From: Metabacillus sp. KUDC1714
GTDB lineage: Bacteria > Bacillota > Bacilli > Bacillales > Bacillaceae
Reading direction: 5' to 3'
NCBI RefSeq assembly: GCF_014217835.1
Contig: NZ_CP055263.1
Coordinates: 4,963,501 to 5,027,500, forward strand
Length of the DNA: 64,000 nt
Each line of letters starts with the position of its first letter. Within the stretch, counting starts at the first letter, position 1. Positions 53,497 to 63,270 of the stretch are shown one piece after another. The notes under the pieces are model-generated. The model made no database searches. It worked only from the letters and a program-made list of their open reading frames with translations, and had not been told where the DNA came from. Position numbers and translations under genes: made by a program.

Positions 53497-54648
53497 TTAC
53501 TTGTCAATATTCAATATTGATCCCTTAGTAGCGAGGTTTGCATAAATCTCAACCATTGCAGACTGTTCTAAGAGTGAGACAGAACGATTAGGGTCTAATT
53601 CAAACAAGCCAGTATCTGGATTACGAACCGTTTCCCACATTTCATCTGCATATGCCTGCATAAATTTACGAAATTTATTATTGTGATTTACTGTTTCTAA
53701 CAGTAAAAGATTCTTTAAAAAGATAGAGTTGAAGTATGGTGGATCGGAATAAATACGAGAATTCCCATAATGTTCGAGTGCCTTATCAGCGATATCTTCT
53801 GCTCTTTCCAAATAAGAGCTGTCGCCAGTCGCCTTGTAAAACAGTACACTAGCCCCTAACATGACTCCTTGATTATAGGTCCACTGTCTTTTATTGATAT
53901 TCCCTTCAAGATCAATATGATCCCAGTACAATCCATTCGGCGCCAACATACAACCATTTACCCAGTCATACATTTTCTTAGACCAATCTAAATAATACGT
54001 GTCCCCTGTAATGTCGTATAACAACAATCCAATCTCAGCAGCTGGAGCATTTGAAATAGTATTTCTATCATTACTCCATGGAGCTTGTGTCCAAAATACT
54101 CCACCTGAACAAGGATGTGCAGGATTGTCATCCCATCCATGGACAGCAAGGTCGAATATTTGTTTCGCTCGATTTAATGCTGCTTCATCACCTGTCGCAT
54201 CGTATATTTTAATAAAATTGAGTCCAAGCCAATGGTTGTCATCATAAAATTTATCTCCACCATTGCCAAAAGGCGGGCGGACGTAGGAATCATAACCAAC
54301 TGGGTCTGTTTCATTATTCCAATACAGCTCAAGACCCTGCAAACGATCCTGAACATCATCCTCGTAACTCTCTCCAACTTTTTTTAATTGAGACATATCA
54401 ATTGTTGCTGCCATCGCACGTGAGAATGGCCATACATAAGAGTATGGGTTACCGCCATTATGCGGGTATTCCTCAAGGTAAAGCTTAGAGTCTGACTGAT
54501 AAAAGTATTTTTGCAGCGCCTCATATGAATCAATGGCACGCTCCATATTTTTCTTTTGATGGGATGCAGCATTAGCTTCCGAATTGGGAAATGCTACGGA
54601 AACGATCAAAAATGATAAGATGGTTAAAATGAACAACGGTTTCTTCAT
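53497..54648 (-). CDS. Secreted GH76 alpha-1,6-mannanase
   Basis: 383 aa with a signal peptide (KKPLFILTILSFLIVSVAFP, cleavage after NAA). The (alpha/alpha)6 barrel has the catalytic Asp pair in DKFYDDNHWLGLNFI, plus VWPFSRAMAAT, NAPAAEIGLLLYDITG and WTYNQGVMLGASVLFY. GH76 enzymes cut alpha-1,6-mannan backbones as in yeast cell wall. It is exported and its products would be taken up by the ABC system just downstream. Confidence 0.88.
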   Translation of the reverse strand: MKKPLFILTILSFLIVSVAFPNSEANAASHQKKNMERAIDSYEALQKYFYQSDSKLYLEEYPHNGGNPYSYVWPFSRAMAATIDMSQLKKVGESYEDDVQDRLQGLELYWNNETDPVGYDSYVRPPFGNGGDKFYDDNHWLGLNFIKIYDATGDEAALNRAKQIFDLAVHGWDDNPAHPCSGGVFWTQAPWSNDRNTISNAPAAEIGLLLYDITGDTYYLDWSKKMYDWVNGCMLAPNGLYWDHIDLEGNINKRQWTYNQGVMLGASVLFYKATGDSSYLERAEDIADKALEHYGNSRIYSDPPYFNSIFLKNLLLLETVNHNNKFRKFMQAYADEMWETVRNPDTGLFELDPNRSVSLLEQSAMVEIYANLATKGSILNIDK

Positions 54649-54777
54649 TTTTATTCCCCCTAAAGTATGGTTCGATTGTAAGTATCCGTTTTAAAACATG
54701 CAATAAAATTTTTCACAGAATTCTATTCTCTTACACCTCTAAATCCCTTTCCCTAATAGATAAAATTGAATATTCAG

Positions 54778-55827
54778 TTATATCAATTCAGTAAGGGTTA
54801 ACAGTGCATAAAATTCAATCATAGGAGCTTGATCTAATAACCATTTATGTTCTTGTGAAACACCTTTTTCCCCCGTCCAATCCTTGCTGAAAAGTCCATT
54901 CTCATCCCTTGCGTGTTTCCATGCATAATTGACATTTGCCTGTATTGCATTAATATACATACGATTACGGCTAGGATCTGCATGATATAAGGCTAAGTAT
55001 CCCTTGAATAAAATTACATTAAACCATGGAGAATCTGGGAAAACAGCAAATGAAAGATCATTTTTCTTTTTTTAAAAGTACTCTAAGCTTGACTCAGCTA
55101 AACGAGATGCTTCTATTAAATAGATATCTTCATTTGTCAGTTTATAAAGCAAGGCATTGGAATGAATAATAGTTCCTACGTTATAAGTGTACGTCGTTTG
55201 ATCAATGCTCCCATCCTCTCGAATGTTGTCCCAGTATATCCCTTCATTTGGTGATTCTAACTGCTTTGTCCATTTCAAAATTTTTATGGCCCAATCAAGA
55301 TACTTCATATCACCCGTTACTTCATAAAGCTGAATAGCTAATACTGCTGCAGGACCATTGGAACAAGTATTTCTTGTTTTTTTATCAGTATTCCAGTAAA
55401 TACCACCCCCTTTATCTTCCGACCATCCGCTGATCGCAAAATCAAACATCATTTTCGCCTTTTGTAAATATTTCTTATCACCTAATGTGTGATATGCTTC
55501 AATAAAATCTAGCCCTAACCATTCATTATCATCATAAAACTGCTGACCACCACCATATTTAATCACGTATGAATCATACGCTTCAGGCTTACTTTGTTCA
55601 TTCCAGTACTTTTCAAGTCCATCGAGGACATTGATTAAATCATGGTAATACTGTTTACCAATACTAGGCATCTTTGCAAGAGCATTAATTGCAGAAATAA
55701 CACCGGAATAAGGCCATAAAAATGAAACTTCTTGATCCTCTTCCTTCTTTTGATAATGTTCAAGATAAAGGCCCTCGTGTTTAAGGAAAAACCTATTTAG
55801 TAAAGCATGGTACGTTTGTTCAGCCAT
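54778..55827 (-). pseudogene. Cytoplasmic GH76 paralogue with one in-frame TAA
   Basis: 349 codons. No signal peptide. VSFLWPYSGVISAI, QQFYDDNEWLGLDFIEAYHT with the Asp pair, NGPAAVLAIQLYEVTG, YTYNVGTIIHSNALLY to LEYF, then TAA at 55072-55074, then the same frame goes on: KKKNDLSFAVFPDSPWFNVI ... WLLDQAPMIEFYALLTL. The catalytic part is before the stop, but the last helices of the barrel are lost. A cre-like site lies at 55962-55975. Confidence 0.78.
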
Positions 55828-56202
55828 TCCTGATAATTCATTTTTTCTCCATTTACTAATTCCATTCGTTTAAAACCCTCCTATATTAGCGGAATTAAAA
55901 TTTCACATTAGTGACTAGATGGTTTTGCGACAGTACTATAGTCAATAAGTAAAAACCCATAAGTAAACGCTTGCATTTTTGTTTTCAACTTGTTTAATCC
56001 ATTTTGAAAAATCAGCTTATTGGATATTAAAACCCCATGTTTAGATTTAAAATATGTAAGCAAAATAGATCAGGATTTACAAAGTTTTCATTTTTCTTCT
56101 AAGCAAGATAACAAGTATCAAGGTAGTCATGAAATAATTTTTTTCTGGATCGTCACCGCAAAATGACGATCCACTACAGGTTATAGAATGATGTCTAGTA
56201 AA
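55828..56202. other. Intergenic with regulatory sites
   Basis: 375 bases between the GH125 and GH76 genes. Holds the cre-like site and probably the promoter of the GH76 paralogue. No gene was seen. Confidence 0.4.
55962..55975. promoter_or_regulatory. cre site (CcpA operator)
   Basis: AGTAAACGCTTGCA differs from the strong cre form TGTAAACGCTTACA at two positions. It lies 135 bases before the GH76 paralogue, suggesting catabolite repression of the mannan genes. Confidence 0.6.
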
Positions 56203-57513
56203 CTACAATTCTACTTTTTCGCCTTTTTTAAGAGAGTTTTCACAAAAATCAATGACAAACTCACAATACATAGCATTAGCCCATGAGAACCAAGAGCGAG
56301 TAAATTCCGTCGGGTCATCAGCATGAAATCCCTCATGCATAAGCCCTGTATCTCCGTCGGTTTTTTCCAACAAATTTAATATCCTATCCTTTTCTTCAAG
56401 TGAAACAGCCGTCAAACCTTGGATTGCCAAGGCAATATGCCATATATAGTGTTGTGGGGTGTGCGGACTTCCAATACCTGATGCCGCTTTCCCAACATAA
56501 TAATACGGATTCTGTTCACTGAGGAGAAAAGCTCGAGTATTTTGATAGATTTCATCATCCGCTTTACAATAACCTAGAAATGGCATAGATAGTAAACTTG
56601 GAACATTTGCATCATCCATCAAGTTGTAATTCCCCAACCCATCTGTTTCATACGCATACATTTTTCCGTATACAGGGTGTTCATATATTCCATACTTTTT
56701 AATGCCTTGCTCGATTTCAGCTTTTAGTACGTTAGCCTTCGTTTTTAAGGCGGTATTGTTATAAATATCTTCTGCAATTTCTGCAATATAACCTAATACA
56801 ACACTCGCAAACATATTAGACGGAATTAAATACCCATATTTGCACGCATCATCACTTGGACGGAATCCTGACCACGTCATCCCAATCGGCCTTGTTTCTG
56901 TCCCCTTTCCATTTCTCGAAAGTGTGTCAGAGTCAGGACAATGAAATCTTTCAAATCTGTAGGCTGATCGATTTTCATGATCCTGTTCCGTGATCCAGAC
57001 CTCAATGATCGAATAAAGTGCTTTTAGAAATGCATGATCAAATAGATTTTTGTTATCAGTTTGCTTCCAATATAGATAAGCTAGCTGGATAGGGTAGCAC
57101 AATGAATCAATTTCATATTTTCTTTCCCAAACCATCGGGGACATATCTGTTTGATCATCTTGATGACCATTTCCATTTTCAGTCTCATTAAATGCATTCG
57201 CGTAAGGATCATGTAAAATATATTTAATCTGTTGCTTAATCACACCTTCAATCAATAAGCTTACCTGCACATCTTGCTTAGCTAATCTTATATATGGTCT
57301 CAGCTGAGCAGATGAATCTCGTAGCCACATTGCCGGAATATCCCCTGTAACCACAAACACCCCGCCATTATCTAAGCGATTCAATGTACGATCAAGTGTA
57401 TCTTTGAAACAATTTCTGAATAATTCAGCCGCCTTCGGACGAGCAGATAGCTGCTCTTCAATTTTACGTGTAAATAACTCAACCGCTGTTTTATCAAATA
57501 GTTGTTTTTCCAT
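56203..57513 (-). CDS. GH125 exo-alpha-1,6-mannosidase
   Basis: 436 aa, no signal peptide. Family hallmarks: VFVVTGDIPAMWLRDSSAQL, RKYEIDSLCYPIQLAYLYWK, GMTWSGFRPSDDACKYGYLI and QHYIWHIALAIQGLTA. GH125 enzymes release mannose from alpha-1,6-linked ends, in the cytoplasm here, so they would finish oligosaccharides made by the secreted GH76. GGAGGAAACAC is the ribosome binding site. AT-rich direct repeats in front may be operators. Confidence 0.93.
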   Translation of the reverse strand: MEKQLFDKTAVELFTRKIEEQLSARPKAAELFRNCFKDTLDRTLNRLDNGGVFVVTGDIPAMWLRDSSAQLRPYIRLAKQDVQVSLLIEGVIKQQIKYILHDPYANAFNETENGNGHQDDQTDMSPMVWERKYEIDSLCYPIQLAYLYWKQTDNKNLFDHAFLKALYSIIEVWITEQDHENRSAYRFERFHCPDSDTLSRNGKGTETRPIGMTWSGFRPSDDACKYGYLIPSNMFASVVLGYIAEIAEDIYNNTALKTKANVLKAEIEQGIKKYGIYEHPVYGKMYAYETDGLGNYNLMDDANVPSLLSMPFLGYCKADDEIYQNTRAFLLSEQNPYYYVGKAASGIGSPHTPQHYIWHIALAIQGLTAVSLEEKDRILNLLEKTDGDTGLMHEGFHADDPTEFTRSWFSWANAMYCEFVIDFCENSLKKGEKVEL

Positions 57514-57570
57514 GTGTTTCCTCCACTGTTAGAATTAACTATAATAATATACATATTAATCATAAAGGTC

Positions 57571-57629
57571 AATATATTTTATATATATAATATATATATA
57601 TTCATATATATTAATATATTTTATATATA
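57571..57629. promoter_or_regulatory. AT-only direct repeat, possible operator
   Basis: AATATATTTTATATATA occurs at 57571-57587 and 57613-57629, with palindromic TATATA between. It lies in the promoter region of the GH125 gene, downstream of the regulator gene, and is a candidate binding site for that regulator. Confidence 0.4.
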
Positions 57630-57634
57630 AAAAT

Positions 57635-57658
57635 AGCATAGGCTTTTTCGCCTATGCT
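57635..57658. terminator. Terminator of the GntR/LacI regulator gene
   Basis: AGCATAGGC pairs with GCCTATGCT around TTTTTC, with T-rich sequence on both sides (CTATTTTTAT on the minus strand). Confidence 0.75.
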
Positions 57659-57680
57659 TTCGTTTTTTTTGGTTAATTTT

Positions 57681-58793
57681 CTATATTTTCCCAGTTGATT
57701 GACCATTGATTAATTTAGTGTGTAATAAAGTCGTTTGTAAGCTCCTGACACTATTCTTTAAACCTAGTAATTGTTCTACAGCTAGCTGCCCCATTTTTTC
57801 TTGATCCTGAAGCAAATGTGTAAAAGTAAAAGCACCTGGTTTAAATGGAGGACTATCAAAACAAAGAATCGAAATATCCCTAGGAACGGATAACCCCAGT
57901 TCTTCTACCGCTTGTTTTGCTAGAAGAGCAATATTGTACTCTATCGCGAAAAACGCTGTAATATTCTTTTGCTTCTGCAAATGATCCTTAATCATTTTTA
58001 GGTCTTTAGCAATATTGGCCTCCTTGAAGGAATCTGGCAACGTTGAAATAACTTCAGTTAGCATGAGAGGGGTTTTGGTTAAACCTTTTTCCACATGTGC
58101 TCGAATAAAACCCTCAATGCGATCTTCGACAGCTGTAGCGCTTACAGGTGGAGGACTTAATAAAGTTATTGTCTGATGTCCAAGGTCAAATAAATATTCT
58201 GTTCCTTTTTTAGCTGCTCCAATATTATCCGTACCCACTGCTGCAGCTGCCACGCCTTTTAAATAACGATCGACAAGAACAAATGGAAACTGATCAACGA
58301 TTAACTTCAAAATTTCCGAGTTAAAAAAGGTTGCCCGTGATGGCAGAATAATTAATCCATCCACTCCAAGCTCCATAAATTCACGAATGGCGGCTTGTTC
58401 TTTATCAACGCTTCCGAATGAGCGTCGTAATAGAATAAATGCCCGTTCTTCCGCAGCATGCTCAATGCCATTTAACAGTCCGATCCCATAACTTTCATCA
58501 AAGTCAGTCATTATCACTCCAATAACTGGCTTATTTCGGGAGGAAGGTACAACCTTCATTTCATTATTAGCAGGTTCCTTCACAAATGAACCTCTTCCAA
58601 CCTGTCGAAATATTAATCCTTCAGATGCTAACATTTCTAATGACTTTCTAGGAGTAATTACACTCACATTCCATGAATCAGCCAATTCCTTTTCAGAAGG
58701 AATACGTTCACCTTCTTTATACTTCCCTTCAGCAATGGCTGTCTTAATTGTTTCATATATTTGTTCATAGATCGGTTTTGCCGATTTCAACAC
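57681..58793 (-). CDS. GntR/LacI hybrid sugar regulator (AraR-like)
   Basis: 370 aa. N-terminal GntR winged helix (PIYEQIYETIKTAIAEGKYK, RIPSEKELADSWNVSVITPR) and a C-terminal sugar-binding domain as in LacI regulators (GVIMTDFDESYGIGLLNGIE, LVDRYLKGVAAAAVGTDNIG). This is the AraR architecture. Its position at the head of the mannan gene cluster suggests a repressor released by a manno-sugar. The effector is inferred from context only. Confidence 0.9.
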   Translation of the reverse strand: MLKSAKPIYEQIYETIKTAIAEGKYKEGERIPSEKELADSWNVSVITPRKSLEMLASEGLIFRQVGRGSFVKEPANNEMKVVPSSRNKPVIGVIMTDFDESYGIGLLNGIEHAAEERAFILLRRSFGSVDKEQAAIREFMELGVDGLIILPSRATFFNSEILKLIVDQFPFVLVDRYLKGVAAAAVGTDNIGAAKKGTEYLFDLGHQTITLLSPPPVSATAVEDRIEGFIRAHVEKGLTKTPLMLTEVISTLPDSFKEANIAKDLKMIKDHLQKQKNITAFFAIEYNIALLAKQAVEELGLSVPRDISILCFDSPPFKPGAFTFTHLLQDQEKMGQLAVEQLLGLKNSVRSLQTTLLHTKLINGQSTGKI

Positions 58794-59002
58794 CTTCTTC
58801 CACTTTCAATAATCATCATAGTAGTTAACTTTTTAATCAGCAACCGGTTAAAATATATAATATTATATTATCTAAGCAAAATCTACTATTACACTTTCAC
58901 CATTGTTGTCAAAAACAAATATCATATTACGTATATATACTTATATAACATAAAGAAGAGGGAAAGTGGGATATATTAAAACATAATTGGGAGGTTGTTT
59001 TA
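58794..59002. other. Intergenic
   Basis: Regulator promoter region, very AT-rich, with a palindromic AATATTATATT stretch near 58858 that may serve autoregulation. Confidence 0.35.
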
Positions 59003-59548
59003 CTACCCCTCAGAAGATTCATCGATATCCAAAAAAGGAAGAAATTCTTCATGTATATAGGTAGTTTCCGTATCAAAAATCAATTGAGTATGAAGAATGT
59101 CAAGACATTCTATTAAGGCGTTTAATGATTGTTGAACAAATCCATTCTCAAATTGGTCCAATGGGACAGGTACCTCGTCCTAATCAAGAATAAAATAGTC
59201 TCCATTAGGGAGGACCATTATATCTATAATCATATCCTCAAAGGATACGAATTGATCAGTCATAAATGTATTCCTTGCGAGATTAAAATAGGAACCTAAG
59301 TAATTCCCTTTATTATCCCTCCAAATGTATACATTATAGGGACGATGAATCCAGTAATGGGCAATAGTATAACTACCTTTAGGAATGGTTAATTTTGCTT
59401 TTTCGGCAGTCATAGTAAAGGAATTCTGTATTTTATGAAAAAGCACGATCTGTTGATTTTGTGCTTTCAATAACAAACATTTGTGTTCTATAATGGTCGA
59501 GTCGTATCGTATTTTTCTTTCGATTATTTTTCCAAAACGCTTGTTCAT
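59003..59548 (-). pseudogene. DUF402 (YgaC/Ntdp-like) phosphatase gene with TAG in the acidic motif
   Basis: 181 codons, near the length of B. subtilis YgaC. IERKIRYDSTIIEHKCLLLK, YWIHRPYNVYIWRDNKGNYL and VLPNGDYFILD lead to TAG at 59180-59182, then DEVPVPLDQF continues in frame to 59003. In intact relatives the motif is ILDEDE, so the stop replaces the first Glu (GAG to TAG). The acidic pair binds metal in these nucleoside tri/diphosphatases, so the shortened protein would be inactive. Nonsense mutation or error. Confidence 0.72.
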
Positions 59549-59618
59549 TTATGGGTTCTCCTCATACCAATTCGTTCAATCCTAAGTAGTGACTTTTTAT
59601 AGGATTTTCTTGAAGTCA

Positions 59619-60404
59619 TCAATCAATCTCAATGCCAAAGTAATCCTTTGAAATTTCTTTAAAATCATTTTGATCAATTTCAATTTTCTCCACTTTTCCT
59701 TCCACCCATTTGGTAAAGGAGGTTTCAGTTAAGGTCACGCTCCCATTGTCTGTCAGCATGGTAAGTAAAGGCTGTTTATTAAATGGGGAATCCTGATGCA
59801 CTTTGATTATCCTTTGAACTTCATCTAATTCTGAAATGTTTTTAATCGTTTCTGTTGACTGGAAAGCATATCCTATCTTCCAATTCTTATCTTTGTCATG
59901 TAATTTCAAGAACAACATATGGTCGCCATGCTCGCTTTCGATTTTCTCAACTCGGAATTCTCCGGTTTTAGAGTTGACAATCTCTCCAGTAAAAGGAACT
60001 GGTTTTAATGGGAGATTTCCCCCAAAGCCTGTATCTATTAAGTAAAGCTGATCATGATAAGTCATAATGATTACAACATGTGTGTTCCCAATTGTATTCC
60101 ATCGTTGGCCGCCATGATCATAGATAATTCCACGAATTAAGGATACATCGAAACCATTTTCAACTAAGAATAAATAGAGCAATGAATTTAGATCATAGCA
60201 AAGCCCACCTTCGTTTCTTATAATGATTTTATCTACCAAATTTTCTTTTGTTAATGTTTTAGACTTTTTTGAGAGAATACTTAAGTTTTCAAATGGTATG
60301 GCTTTAGCCGTTTTTTCTAGTATTTCATCTAACTTCTCAAACGTTATTGTTTCATCTTCAGAAAATCCAATTTTGTTCCGAAATAATGCATTGACGTTTT
60401 TCAT
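59619..60404 (-). CDS. nat: Arylamine N-acetyltransferase
   Basis: 261 aa, the family length. Catalytic triad Cys69 (RNEGGLCYDLN), His109 (GNTHVVI) and Asp124 (LIDTGFGG). Transfers acetyl from acetyl-CoA to arylamines or hydrazines, usually for detoxification. GGAGACACCATC lies before the ATG. No obvious link with the sugar genes. Confidence 0.92.
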   Translation of the reverse strand: MKNVNALFRNKIGFSEDETITFEKLDEILEKTAKAIPFENLSILSKKSKTLTKENLVDKIIIRNEGGLCYDLNSLLYLFLVENGFDVSLIRGIIYDHGGQRWNTIGNTHVVIIMTYHDQLYLIDTGFGGNLPLKPVPFTGEIVNSKTGEFRVEKIESEHGDHMLFLKLHDKDKNWKIGYAFQSTETIKNISELDEVQRIIKVHQDSPFNKQPLLTMLTDNGSVTLTETSFTKWVEGKVEKIEIDQNDFKEISKDYFGIEID

Positions 60405-60706
60405 AGATGGTGTCTCCTTTTTTTCCTTGAATCTACAAATAATTGTGATTATTTGCTAGGCAATTATAGGCTTACACTGGTAATTTTTCAAATGAAGCAG
60501 CACTTTCTCAAGCATTCAGTTAGAAAAAGAACAAAAACCCATTCTAAAATGAATGGGCCCTTGGAAGAGAGATCTTCAATCAATGAAAAGGGATTTCTCT
60601 ATCTTCATCATTATTTTTGCTAAACACATACGGTTCCAATCTTAGATTAATGTTTTTCATTAACTATCAAGTCAATGATATAAGTCAATATGGTTTATTA
60701 CTTTTA
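60405..60706. other. Intergenic
   Basis: Contains the terminator at 60538. Nothing else was seen. Confidence 0.4.
60538..60557 (-). terminator. Terminator after the rhamnosidase remnant
   Basis: CCCATTC pairs with GAATGGG around TAAAAT, then TTTTTG on the minus strand. Confidence 0.65.
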
Positions 60707-61310
60707 TCAATAGCCAAATCGATTAGATCCTGAACCAACTTCAACTTGTACACCATCTTCATTTTCAGTTATTTCAAGGATACCTTCTGCTTGATATAAT
60801 TCTATACCATTTTCTTTTACACCATTAATTTTAGCATTTGGTAGAGTAATATATGCAGTTGTGTTAACTGGTACCTCCACTTCAACTGTAACTTCATTAT
60901 GGGTAATATTCCATGCAGAGACAATTCTTCCATACATCGATTGAAGTGTAGCACGTGCATATGTTATTTATTTAGCACCCATTCTTGGATTAATACGAAT
61001 TCGCTTATACGCTGACTCTTTTTCATCTATGTCTAACCCTGCAACATATTGGTACATCCAATCCCCTATAGCACCGTAGGCATAATGATTAAACGAGTTC
61101 ATATCATCACTCCAGAATGAACCATCCTCTTTAATACCATCCCAATGCTCCCAGATGGTCGTTGCACCTTTTTTAATCGAGTACAACCAAGAAGGATAGG
61201 TTTCCTGAAGAAGCAGCTTTTCCGCGGTACAGTGATAACCATTTTCCGATAACGCTATGCATAGATATGGTGTACCAACGAAACCAGTTGTTAGTAGCCT
61301 AATGAGGTGG
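60707..61310 (-). pseudogene. C-terminal part of a GH78 alpha-L-rhamnosidase, one in-frame TAA
   Basis: From about 61310: TTGFVGTPYLC, QETYPSWLYSIKKGATTIWE, HWDGIKEDGSFWSDDMNSFN-HYAYGAIGDW and NPRMGAK, then TAA (60968-60970), then in frame ITYARATLQSMYGRIVSAWN to the end. These are the catalytic-domain end and beta-sandwich of bacterial rhamnosidases. The first two thirds, including the acid residue, are missing. Confidence 0.78.
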
Positions 61311-61384
61311 TTTATTGCGTGAGAACCACCTTCATATTGACACCCCCTCTAATCACTTACTACCGAAACTATCCACTATACCCT

Positions 61385-61516
61385 TCAACTAAGTTCAACA
61401 AAAAGAGCACTAATCGAGTGTTCATAAATGCCTCTATGTTCTAATTCATTCCTTAACATTTCAATAAAGTGTCTATCTAGCTTTATTTCAATTGCCTTTA
61501 AGTATGCATCATGATG
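61385..61516 (-). pseudogene. Sda-like sporulation checkpoint protein, 5' end lost
   Basis: 43 codons: HHDAYLKAIEIKLDRHFIEM, LRNELEHRGIYEH. This matches the helical hairpin of Sda (compare SYFKATEMNLNRDFIELI), the inhibitor of sporulation kinase KinA. The usual MRKLSDELLIE start is gone: a TAG precedes, and no start codon fits. Confidence 0.5.
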
Positions 61517-61551
61517 CTAGTATAGTTTCATGGACACAACTTAGTTAAGTT

Positions 61552-62005
61552 TTGAAAAACTTGACAAGAATTTTAACTGGGGAATTAAGTTATCCAGAGC
61601 ATGATGGGTCAGTTGAGGTAGGACTAGTTGCCAAAATATCGCCGTTATTTCCGAATGAACCTATTGAATTAGGAACCCATGTAGAGACTATTCCTTCCGA
61701 TTTCGCTGTTCCGAGAAAAGGACCGTTCCCTTATTACAGGTGATGCTTTTGTTATGGTGAAACAAGAGTCGCTGTTCAATGTATTAACTCAAGAATTAGA
61801 AATCAGTGGCCGTCCGAGATATTTAACTACAGATTGGGATGCTGCGAAGGAATCCGTTATAAAATTAGAAGCATTGAAGCCTGCATTGGCAATTACAGGG
61901 CACGGACAACCATTGTCCTGTAACAAACTTTCAAAAGGTCTCAAGAAATTAGTGAAGGAATTTGATCAGAACGCAATCCCAGATTATGGACGATATATTA
62001 ATTAA
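61552..62005 (+). pseudogene. MBL-fold metallohydrolase with internal deletion
   Basis: Part 1: ISPLFPNEPIELGTHVETIP then FAVP. Part 2, in another frame: REKDRSLITGDAFVMVKQES, RYLTTDWDAAKESVIKLEAL and AITGHGQPL. Intact Bacillus MBL enzymes have about 30 residues with the HxPGHTPGH motif between; these are deleted here, and the N-terminal HxHxDH part is also lost. Confidence 0.65.
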
Positions 62006-62237
62006 AAACACTGAACTACTAATAACTGGACCATAAACGTTATTTTCATGCGAGAACTAATTCGCAAGTATTTTCATACACATTTTGTACTGTTGCTAGG
62101 ACCAGTTTATTCTACTAGAGTATAATGTAAAAATGAGGGAGATAAGAAATATTAACTGTTAAGTAATATAGTAACAGTTAATTAAAACACTTTCAAAAGT
62201 TTTTCGAATCTATTGGAATTATCAGGTAAAAGAATTT
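62006..62237. other. Intergenic
   Basis: No gene or strong hairpin was seen between the MBL remnant and the convergent AraC gene. Confidence 0.35.
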
Positions 62238-63152
62238 TTATACATTCCTCTCCAGAACTTCTCTCTTTTCAACGATTATTTCGAAATCATTGCGATACTT
62301 TGCAGGTGAGACGTTCATCATCGTCGTAAATACACGTGTAAAGTAATGCACTGATCCAAAGCCGGTAACATCAGCTATTTCTTTAATTGACATGCTTGTC
62401 GTTTCAAGCAGACGGGTCGCCTCCCTTACCCTTTCCTTACGAATATAGTTGGAGAAACTTTCAGTCAGTTCATTGGAAAAGAGCCTTGATAAGTGACGAC
62501 TGGAAATGTGAAGATAGTTGGCAACATGTTCTAGCTTCAATGGTTCTGATAAGTTATCTTGAATAAACAACTTTGCTTGATATAAAAGTGTTGAAGAACT
62601 ATTTGCAAACAATTTTTCCTGACTTTTCTGACTAGCTTCGGAAAACATAGAGGTAAAAGACAGGATGAGTGTGTGTGCCATATTGGAAATGAAGTTATTA
62701 TCGTCTGCACCACCGTTTGACGTATGGGCTACCAACGCTCTCCAAATTAACGCTGTCGGAGAATCATCCGCACCACAGACATAAAATTTATTTGTTCCCG
62801 CTAATTGACTAATCATACTATTGGCATCATCCTTTGAGTTTTCATGTAAGATATCAAAAGCAATATACACGAGAAAAAGACCAGTTTCACTTAAAATTTG
62901 GTGTTGATTGTTTGGACGTGATAAAAAAACAGTACCTTTCTTTAATGGATATTGTTCATCCATGTCTTTATATAATCCTTCTCCACTAAGTACATAACAA
63001 ACTTCAAAAAATGAATGCTTATGCAACGGATTGTCATAATGTTTTGGATTAACCCCCCAATAAAGCACCTTAAAGGTAACTTCTTCTCCAAATGGCCCCA
63101 TTGCATATTGATTCAATATTCCTTCACTGCGTTTACAAGATTGGATTATCAT
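62238..63152 (-). CDS. AraC-family transcriptional regulator
   Basis: 304 aa. N-terminal cupin-like sensor domain (HKHSFFEVCYVLSGEGLYKD, LKKGTVFLSRPNNQHQI) and C-terminal double HTH: YLHISSRHLSRLFSNELTES and STSMSIKEIADVTGFGSVHY-FTRVFTTMMNVSPAKYR. It probably senses a sugar and activates the divergent PhyH gene 118 bases away. GGAGGGATATTT precedes the ATG. Confidence 0.93.
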   Translation of the reverse strand: MIIQSCKRSEGILNQYAMGPFGEEVTFKVLYWGVNPKHYDNPLHKHSFFEVCYVLSGEGLYKDMDEQYPLKKGTVFLSRPNNQHQILSETGLFLVYIAFDILHENSKDDANSMISQLAGTNKFYVCGADDSPTALIWRALVAHTSNGGADDNNFISNMAHTLILSFTSMFSEASQKSQEKLFANSSSTLLYQAKLFIQDNLSEPLKLEHVANYLHISSRHLSRLFSNELTESFSNYIRKERVREATRLLETTSMSIKEIADVTGFGSVHYFTRVFTTMMNVSPAKYRNDFEIIVEKREVLERNV

Positions 63153-63270
63153 AAATATCCCTCCGTGTCTTCATAAGACAAAAAAGTAGCCTCTTATGAT
63201 AAAGACTAGAAACTAATAATTCATTATTATGATAACAAGTAAACTATTAAACTTAAAGGTGGTAAATATT

